Part shown: piece after piece, positions 57,477-64,000 of the stretch
Layout: each line of letters begins with the position of its first letter
Numbering within the stretch: position 1 is the stretch's first letter
Assembly: GCF_017916325.1 (NCBI RefSeq)
Contig: NC_090169.1
Location: 562,001 to 626,000 of the forward strand
DNA from: Leishmania martiniquensis
Taxonomy: Eukaryota; Euglenozoa; Kinetoplastea; Trypanosomatida; Trypanosomatidae
Length of the DNA stretch: 64,000 bases
Direction: 5' to 3'
The notes under the pieces: generated by a model
Database searches by the model: none
The model's input: only the letters and a program-made list of their open reading frames with translations
What the model was told of the DNA's origin: nothing
Translations under genes and position numbers: made by a program

Positions 57477-59420
57477 AACTGAGAGACAGAGACAAACAGA
57501 GCCGATTTGTATGCGCAGTGGACAGCGGAAAAAGGTAACGCCCCAGCGCCACTAAACGAAAAAAAAAGTACGTCGCCTGGTTGCGAAGAGATACGGTGGC
57601 AGCGGGACAAGAAGGGGTAGGCTAAAAAAATGCTTGTATGAAAGGTCTATGTATATGCAAGAGAAGGGCGGAGCGAGCGAGAAAGAGAGAAAAACGGGCA
57701 GGGCTAAGACGGCAAAGGGTCACAAGGGAAGAGCAACGCAGCCGCTGTATAGCATGCACGCACGCGCTGAAAATGCACCCCCTCCCCCCTCCCTTACTCC
57801 CCCTCTCCCACACACACAAAATGCTGACGCCCGTTTACACGGAGGGCGCTTGAAAAGGGGAGAGCAGCGACAACAGACACAGTCGAGCAGAGAAAGGGAG
57901 ACTCGCGAGGTCAAGGCGGGTGCCCGTTTTTGGACCGCAGGGGTGATGCGGAAAGGGGCGCAGTGCACGAAAGAGAAAGCAAACACACGAAAAAGCAGCA
58001 GCAGCAGTAGTAGTCGCCGTCGGTGGGCGGTTTCGTAGTAAAGAGTGCAAAAATGAGGAGCGTCGGACCTGATGGTCACGTGCGGGAAAGAGAGGGGGGA
58101 GACTTGTTGCCGCCAAGGAAGGACGGGGAAGGGCTGTATTGATGGGCGAAGGCGCGGGCACGGAGTAGAGCGAAGGGAGAAAGAGGAGGAGGAGGAGCGC
58201 AAAGGAAAAAAATGAGATAGCGGCGGCAGTCGGCAGCGAAACGTGAGCTGTAACGCGGCTGTATTCTTTTATGTGCCCGCACGCAGAGAAAGAGGCGAGT
58301 GCGTCGCCTTGCCTAGGCGGAGAAAGAGAGAGAGTCAAAGAACGCGACCGACGTGGAAGCCTGTTGTTCAACTACCACAAGTACTTATGCTCGTCAACTC
58401 TATGAAATAATGGGGCGCTGACGTTGGGATGGTGCAGTGCGTGTATACGTGTTTATATGCATGCGCAAAACGGTGCGAGAGCGTTTCGCAAAGAACGCGT
58501 GTGAGGCTCGAAACGAAAGGGGAAGAGAAGACGTGGAGTGACAGGCTAAAAAAGAGGACAGGAAAAACTGGGAGAAGGCAGGCGTCAAGCACCAGCTCTT
58601 CATAGAGTTGCCATTGCTTCGCGCCCTATGTTGCTAGTTGCCTGTCTGTGTCGCTTCGCCGTAGCGTGTGCGGTACCTTTGGCACCGGTTCAAGAGGATG
58701 TTCCGTGCGAAGCAAGTGCGGGGACGCCACTGAAGCGTCGCCGCTTACCTCTTATGTACTTTCCTTTAGGGGCCATCAGCGCCGTGAAGCGCGCACTACC
58801 TTGTACGCCTGCGAAAGCTGCTTGCACCCCGTTGAGGGAGTCAGAGATTCTACCGCATAGGCACCGCGTAGCCGGAGTAAAGTGCAAGACACATACCCCC
58901 CCCGCAGACACAGACACATACCCACTGATAGCAACGCCAACGGCGCGTTTGGCAGGGAAACGGGCTTCAAGCAACGAGGGCGCAAACGGAAGGAACATTC
59001 AGTGCTGTGAAGAGGGCCGCGCACGCATACGCATTCACAAGTCGACTGCCCTGCAAAGGGTAACAGCCAAAAATAAACGCGCAGGCTCGCAGCTTCGCGA
59101 ACGGCGCAGAAAGCCTCCAAGGATTTAAACGAGTATCCACACACACAAAAACACAGACACAGAAAGCGCGACAGCGTCCAACCTGTGACTTTACGCCTGG
59201 ATGAGATGCTTGCCCGTGTATGTGTGGGGCGGAGGAGAGGGGAGGAGCTCAAAGGCTACAAGAGAGAGGCGGTGGACAGCTACTCAAAGACAACGACCAA
59301 AGAACACAAACCCACAAGAAGAAAAACGGGCAGGCCGAGCTGCCGGGAGGGGATAAGTGCAGGCCAGAGAAGGACTCACAGAGGAGCAAGGAGAGGCACA
59401 CGGCTGCAAATGGCACGGAG

Positions 59421-60902
59421 TTACTTCGTGTCAAAGCCGAGGAGTGGTGCACGGGGGAGGGGTTGCCGCAGCATCGCCTTTCTGCTCCGCCTCTGCTCCA
59501 TGCTTACGTCAAAGGCGCGACTGCTCTCAACAAATGCGGGTAGCGTCGTGGTCGCTGCGACGGCGTCGTCTCGGTGGAAGAAGAGGTGCGACTGCAGCTG
59601 CGCCGCACTAATGACATGCGGCGGAAATTGTCGACCGAACGCCTCCACCATGGCCTCCGTTGCATTAGGGAAAAACTTGCGGAACATACGCTGCGACTGA
59701 TCGACATCTAGGAACCCGATCTCGACCTTGACATCCGCTCGGCCAGGTCGAATCAGCGCCGCATCGAGCAGTTCCACGTGGTTCGTCGTCATGAAAACCA
59801 AACGACCTTCCTGGGCACCAACGCCGTCGAGCGCGTTGAGGAGGCCGCTCATAGTAACGTTGCACTCATTGCTGAAGGCGCGGTCGATATCTTCCAGCAG
59901 CACGATTGTGTCGACGCGCGCCTCGTTCAACAGCGACGTCAACGACTCATCGTTGAGGTTGCGGTTCGACAGGTTAAGGAGGGAGATAGAAAGGCGCAGC
60001 TCACCGGCCAGCGCCATGACAAAGCTTGTTTTGCCGCACCCGGGAGGGCCGTGAAGAAGATACCCGCGACGGTACGGCACCCCCAGCTGTTTGTAGAAGG
60101 AGCTCGAGTTGAGAAACTTCTTGACATCTCCGAGTATGAACTCCGACATGCCATGCTGCAGCACAACGGACTCAATGGCGCGCCGCGAGCGCGGCCGGGG
60201 CTGACGCGTCCAACTGCTCCCGCCATTCATGTACACCACCGTATGATCGCTATCCTCTAGCTCGGCAAACTGCTGCGCCTCCTTCACGATGTTCTGCAGC
60301 ACCGCGGCACTCGTGCCGATGGTGGTAAACTCCAGGGTTTCGAAAATGTCATCGCTGTAGCCCGGGCTGACGTTGTCGCGGCGCCGTCGCGTCAGTGTCA
60401 GCGGGCGGCCCTCGTAAAAAAAGTAGTGTCGTTGATTGGGGCAAGGGCTGAAGAGGCACTCCGCTCGCATGCGGTCGCTGGAGGAGTAGTCGAAGGAGGC
60501 GGTCCGGGTGAGTACCGACATTTGCTGGACTTTGAACGTTTTCTGGCTCGACAGCCAGCGCAGCATCCACTCGTAGGCGTTGTCACGGTTCGACACTTCC
60601 AGCGAGACCACAAACTTGCGGCGCATGAAGGCTTGAAGCATGACCGAGGCTTGACGGCCAAAGGCGCCACCCACCGTGAGCACCCACAGCCCAGCACCAG
60701 CGCTGAAGTACGGATTGCTGAGCAGCGGCCCGACTGTACGCGCAAGGATGCTGTTTGAGCTGTCCCAACCGTCCGGCAGAAGCCCGGCAAGGTCAATATG
60801 CGGCGACGACACACCACCTACGCTCACTTGGCCGAGATGTGCGCCTGCCTCGGTGACGGCCGGCGCTGCCTCAGCGGCGTTATCGACGCCTCGCGAGAAC
60901 AT
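59421..60902 (-). CDS. BCS1: BCS1-like mitochondrial AAA ATPase
   Basis: The 493-residue product is close in size to yeast Bcs1 (about 456). It has the BCS1-specific N-terminal region: a transmembrane-like helix NPYFSAGAGLWVLTVGGAFG (about 61-80) followed by an RRKFVVSLEVSNRD block. Then come the AAA module with Walker A GPPGCGKTS (about 282-290), Walker B VLLEDIDRA (about 333-341) and the second region of homology TTNHVELLDAALIRPGRAD (about 373-391). BCS1 moves the folded Rieske iron-sulfur protein across the inner membrane for insertion into complex III. As in other BCS1 proteins there is no cleaved presequence ahead of the span. The frame is open upstream, but the first AG after the pyrimidine tract (60988-60989) makes 60902 the start of the long frame. 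A start-stop ATG lies in the leader. Confidence 0.93.
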   Translation of the reverse strand: MFSRGVDNAAEAAPAVTEAGAHLGQVSVGGVSSPHIDLAGLLPDGWDSSNSILARTVGPLLSNPYFSAGAGLWVLTVGGAFGRQASVMLQAFMRRKFVVSLEVSNRDNAYEWMLRWLSSQKTFKVQQMSVLTRTASFDYSSSDRMRAECLFSPCPNQRHYFFYEGRPLTLTRRRRDNVSPGYSDDIFETLEFTTIGTSAAVLQNIVKEAQQFAELEDSDHTVVYMNGGSSWTRQPRPRSRRAIESVVLQHGMSEFILGDVKKFLNSSSFYKQLGVPYRRGYLLHGPPGCGKTSFVMALAGELRLSISLLNLSNRNLNDESLTSLLNEARVDTIVLLEDIDRAFSNECNVTMSGLLNALDGVGAQEGRLVFMTTNHVELLDAALIRPGRADVKVEIGFLDVDQSQRMFRKFFPNATEAMVEAFGRQFPPHVISAAQLQSHLFFHRDDAVAATTTLPAFVESSRAFDVSMEQRRSRKAMLRQPLPRAPLLGFDTK

Positions 60903-60934
60903 TCTTTTGGTTCCCTTTCGAGAGATAAAATTAT

Positions 60935-60940
60935 TTACAT
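60935..60940 (-). promoter_or_regulatory. Start-stop upstream ORF (ATG-TAA) in the BCS1 leader
   Basis: Within the predicted leader the minus strand reads ATGTAA, a start codon followed at once by a stop, 33 nt before the main ATG and out of frame with it. It is the only upstream ATG I found between a predicted acceptor and its start in this window. Confidence 0.6.
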
Positions 60941-60987
60941 TACCAGAGGAGCGAATGGGAGAGTAATACCGGCAGTAACAGAAACGG

Positions 60988-61030
60988 CTCATGCCAGAGA
61001 GAGAGAGCGGAAGGGGGGCAAGTAGAGGAG
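60988..61030 (-). promoter_or_regulatory. Polypyrimidine tract and trans-splice acceptor of BCS1
   Basis: On the minus strand a C/T-rich tract containing CTCTCTCTCTCT is followed by the first AG at 60989-60988, giving an 85-nt leader. Confidence 0.55.
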
Positions 61031-61390
61031 AAGGTGTACGGGTACAACACATGATGTGGCAGGCCGCGCGTGAGAGCTTGTTGGCTGTAGAGGTGTACCG
61101 GCGGCAGCTCCCCCCTCGAGGCAGGCACCAGATTGGGTAAGGTATTTACGCCCTAAGTGCCGTTGTACGCCAGATTCGGTGCTCACCGCCGCGCGATAGC
61201 AACGGCATCAGCGCAGCTATATACCCGTTGTGGCTGTTTGTGTGTGTGTGAGAGAGAGGCTGTTCTGCATCGCTGTTCTCGTGCCGTCTTCAGTAGGAAC
61301 GGTCTATCTCCACGACTTTATGGTGCGAGCCGAAAATGACCGCGTGGATGAGGAAGGGGACTCGCGCCTACAGATGAGCTCGGCGGCTCA

Positions 61391-64000
61391 TCATTCCGTG
61401 GCTGCGGTAGCCGTGGCAGGGTACCCGTCCTCTATGGAGCGGATGCGCTGAAGCAGCTGCTCCATCTTGCCGAAGAGGCGGTTGGTGCGGATAGAACGCG
61501 CCGAACCCGACCCGAGTGCCGCGCAGGCACCGCTGCCGCGCAGATCATCTCCGCTATGCGGCCGCCCCGCCGGCGGAGATGGGGAGGAAGGAGGTGACTC
61601 GACGAGGGCGGCGCTGCAGGGCGACGGCAGCGGAAGCACAGCTTCCCGCGCGCTGAAGAGCGGAGTCGCCGTGCACGACCGCCACGGTGCTTCCATTCCT
61701 GCGTCGCTGCCGCTCAGGTAGCTGCCCCAGTGTTGGTCGACGGTGCTCTCGGGTGGTGGCTTTCTCGGGCGCGTCGTTCTACGCGCGGCTCGGGTGTGAA
61801 AGGACTGATGCTCGAAGAGCAGAGGCCGAGCTGGTGGCGTCGGTCGGCGGCCAGTGCTAGGTACTCGTACACTAGCGTTCGTGCCAAAGAGAGATGGGCG
61901 CTTTAGTTTCACCGCCAGAAGCTGCCGCTGCAGCGCAAGGGCGTGCTTTCGCAGCGGAACGGAAAGATTCCTACATTGCGCAGTTCGCGAGCCACCCTGT
62001 GATGCGGCGGGGGCGGCAGCACGATCCTCTTTCGCCCTACCATTACGCCTTGTGCTTTCTGGCTCGGTAAGAGCTGCTACCGCCACGGGGGCACTCTGGC
62101 GCACGACAGTGGCGTTGCTGCATCGAGCTGAAGATTTCTGTAGTGAACGTGCGGATGACACACGACGGGCATAGTCGACGCGACCTTGCGGCAAGCGTCG
62201 TGGAGGCTCCGATGCAGATGCCGCAGCACGCGGAGTCAACGGTAGCGGGGCCACAGCGGCGGAGCCGGTGAGGCTCTCGCTGTCGTCATCTCTGTCTGCT
62301 TCCAAATAGCATGTCGTTCCAGTGGTTCCTGTGATGGTCCACCAGTCACGGTGCGTTATTACGCTTCTCGCCACCGCAGCGCCGTGGGCGGCGGCGGCGG
62401 GAAGACAACGCCGCCGGTCCACGTTGTACCGCTGCAGTAAGAAGCTGCGAGTGCGCCAGTGGTAAAAAGTATGCGCAAGTCTGCTGCGCCGCACTAGACT
62501 CTCGGCGTTGGCGTCCATGAGGGCTTCGCAAACTCGACGACGCCCTGCGGCGTGCCGAGCAGCTCTCCGGCGCCAAGCACGCAGCACTCTTCTCCCCTCA
62601 AGCTGCTCGCTGGCCTTCAATGCCAGTTCCTCTTGCGCCTGTCGAACAATCAAGCACACTTGCCAGCGCTCATGCCACTTCAAAAACACCGTACGGAGTA
62701 GGTAGCGGTGTTGCTGCCGCGCCACGCAGGCTTGAATGTGCGTCTCGCGCCGCCACCGTTGTACCCACCGTGCGAAGCAGACTCCAGCCAGATGTGTCAC
62801 GCGAAACGCGCGAAGACGGCGCTCGTGCGACTGCCGCAGCTGCTGTTGTAGCCATCGAGATCGCCAAGTACTCCACGCCTGCCGCGTCAGAGTGTGGTGC
62901 GGTATTCTTGATTTTATGAAGTCCCTTAGCCGTGCGGCGACTATGCATTGCTGCGCCCACCGCTGCAGTACGCGCCTGAGGATGACGGCGTTCAACTGCG
63001 ACCTGGCGACACGGTACGCCTGCCGCCGTACACAGGCGCCCCTCATCAGCAACAGAGTGGCGGCGCCGTGCTTATGAGAGCGGTAGCGATCGGCGACGGA
63101 CTCCTGGAGTCGCTCTCGCCACCGTGTCCAGGCGTACCGCTTTACTCGGCGATCTCCGATAAGCTGCTGCTGGATGGTGCGCTGGGCTTGTGCGAATCGC
63201 GTGTTGCACTGCCAGGCACGGAGTACGCGATGCCCCAGAGTGGAGATGCAGAAGTGGCGCGCCAGGGCAGTCATCTTCCAACGATGCAGCAGCGCTCGAA
63301 AGTACATGAGCGCCTTCTGCTCCGTGTAGACGTCGCAGCGCGCGACGTCGCGCATTTCTTTGTTGCGCTGGAGGATGGCCGCTCGGCGACGCTTCCACTG
63401 AGCCCAGCACCGCGCTCTCGCCACCTCCCGCCGATGCGCCTGAATAAAGCGCGCTGCCAGTGACTCGTATAGGCGGCGATCTCGCCAGTGGATAAACACC
63501 TTTTGCACGATGGCACGTTCACGCCTCCGCATCATGGCGCGGGCAAGCTCTTCCTCATGCGCTTCTCGGCCGGCGAAGGCGAGCGCGGCGCTCGAGGTCA
63601 GGTGGGGTGATGCGTGAGTGCGCCTTCTCTCTGAAGAGGGGCTGCTCTTCGAGGAAGGGGTGGAGGACGGAACGCTGACGACGACCGAGCCCTCCGCGTC
63701 GCTACGTCCCTGGCGCGGAGAACACTCTTGTTGACGCTGCGGCGGGTCATATGCCTTGCTCCCCCCGCTTGGGTTTTCATCTAAACTCGGGCGAGGCGCA
63801 GGTGCACCTCGAATCCTCCGCTCACCGCGCAAGACGCTGTCGAGTAAGTGTGCCTTTGACGCACTTGCGTAAGCGTCCACGTGGTCGGCAGGCGCGAGCA
63901 CCACTGCCGCCGGCAGGTTTGTAGGCTGCGAGCTCTGGCTCTGAGCCGGCGGAGGCGGCGCAGTATCGAGCCCGATTGTCGAGATGTTCGCTGCCAGAAC
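61391..64000 (-). CDS. Sfi1-type centrin-binding-repeat protein, 5' end outside the window
   Basis: The frame is open to the right edge, so the N-terminus is missing; at least 869 residues are present. Between about 62440 and 63500 at least eleven helical repeats end in a Trp followed by basic residues, for example FIHWRDR, CWAQWKRR, LLHRWKM, VLRAWQCN, AWTRWRER, VLQRWAQQ, AWSTWRSRW, FARWVQRW, FLKWHERW, VLRAWRRR and FYHWRTR. This is the pattern of Sfi1, which forms a long helix lined with centrin at microtubule-organising centres. The regions before and after the repeats are Ser/Pro/Arg-rich and disordered. A role at the basal body or bilobe is inferred from the family and from centrin's known sites in trypanosomatids. 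Any ATG for the start lies beyond the window. Confidence 0.78.
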   Translation of the reverse strand, partial: VLAANISTIGLDTAPPPPAQSQSSQPTNLPAAVVLAPADHVDAYASASKAHLLDSVLRGERRIRGAPAPRPSLDENPSGGSKAYDPPQRQQECSPRQGRSDAEGSVVVSVPSSTPSSKSSPSSERRRTHASPHLTSSAALAFAGREAHEEELARAMMRRRERAIVQKVFIHWRDRRLYESLAARFIQAHRREVARARCWAQWKRRRAAILQRNKEMRDVARCDVYTEQKALMYFRALLHRWKMTALARHFCISTLGHRVLRAWQCNTRFAQAQRTIQQQLIGDRRVKRYAWTRWRERLQESVADRYRSHKHGAATLLLMRGACVRRQAYRVARSQLNAVILRRVLQRWAQQCIVAARLRDFIKSRIPHHTLTRQAWSTWRSRWLQQQLRQSHERRLRAFRVTHLAGVCFARWVQRWRRETHIQACVARQQHRYLLRTVFLKWHERWQVCLIVRQAQEELALKASEQLEGRRVLRAWRRRAARHAAGRRRVCEALMDANAESLVRRSRLAHTFYHWRTRSFLLQRYNVDRRRCLPAAAAHGAAVARSVITHRDWWTITGTTGTTCYLEADRDDDSESLTGSAAVAPLPLTPRAAASASEPPRRLPQGRVDYARRVSSARSLQKSSARCSNATVVRQSAPVAVAALTEPESTRRNGRAKEDRAAAPAASQGGSRTAQCRNLSVPLRKHALALQRQLLAVKLKRPSLFGTNASVRVPSTGRRPTPPARPLLFEHQSFHTRAARRTTRPRKPPPESTVDQHWGSYLSGSDAGMEAPWRSCTATPLFSAREAVLPLPSPCSAALVESPPSSPSPPAGRPHSGDDLRGSGACAALGSGSARSIRTNRLFGKMEQLLQRIRSIEDGYPATATAATE

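Larger units (their letters stand above)
57048..59420. other. 2.4-kb intergenic region with CA repeats
   Basis: Contains the leader just described and the 3' UTR of the BCS1-like gene. CA tracts lie at 57169-57198 and 57458-57476. Purine-rich runs dominate the plus strand. No gene is accepted. Confidence 0.6.
60903..61390. other. Intergenic region and UTRs
   Basis: Holds the BCS1 leader and the 3' UTR of the rightmost gene. A short GT/GA run lies near 61238-61258. No gene is seen. Confidence 0.6.

Overview
This window reads as nuclear DNA of a trypanosomatid, most likely Leishmania or a close relative. Eighteen intronless protein genes lie in a row, all on the minus strand, with no tRNA, rRNA or strand switch between them. 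Coding DNA is GC-rich. Long intergenic stretches are full of (CA)n, (TA)n and purine/pyrimidine runs. Upstream of most genes the minus strand shows a polypyrimidine tract followed by an AG, the trans-splicing acceptor of kinetoplastids. I used those acceptors to choose start codons: an ATG upstream of the first AG after the tract cannot be in the spliced mRNA. All acceptors are read from sequence, not from transcript data.

Transcription runs right to left. From the right edge the order is: a 5'-truncated Sfi1-type centrin-binding-repeat protein (61.4-64.0 kb); a BCS1-like AAA protein (59.4-60.9); a large, probably mitochondrial protein of unknown function (54.7-57.0); a coiled-coil protein (49.6-52.4); a protein with an OsmC-like domain (47.2-48.2); a leucine-rich-repeat protein with an acylation-type N-terminus (43.6-46.0); an unknown protein (41.2-42.2); a Piezo mechanosensitive channel homologue (34.8-40.5); a family A DNA polymerase of the theta/nu type (29.1-32.9); a DXDXT phosphatase (27.3-28.4); two short unknown ORFs split by an abnormal GC-rich stretch (25.8-26.8); a WRN/EXD2-type 3'-5' exonuclease with a CCCH zinc finger (23.6-25.3); a protein with three degenerate nucleotidyl-cyclase domains (18.5-23.2); an inositol polyphosphate 5-phosphatase (12.6-14.9); an F-box-like coiled-coil protein (9.0-10.7); a probable mitochondrial single-span membrane protein (7.4-8.2); and a DExH RNA helicase with two dsRNA-binding-like domains and a mitochondrial-type N-terminus (0.9-6.3).

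As usual for a trypanosomatid cluster, neighbours share a transcription unit, not a pathway. Two loose themes can be seen. Several products look mitochondrial (helicase, BCS1, the 779-residue protein, the small membrane protein). Others suit the cell cortex, flagellum or signalling (Piezo, acylated LRR protein, triple pseudocyclase, inositol phosphatase, centrin-binding repeats).

The most notable observations are the Piezo homologue, the triple pseudocyclase, an AT-rich island around the exonuclease gene, the suspect GC-rich junction at 26.3-26.5 kb, and a start-stop upstream ORF in the predicted BCS1 leader.
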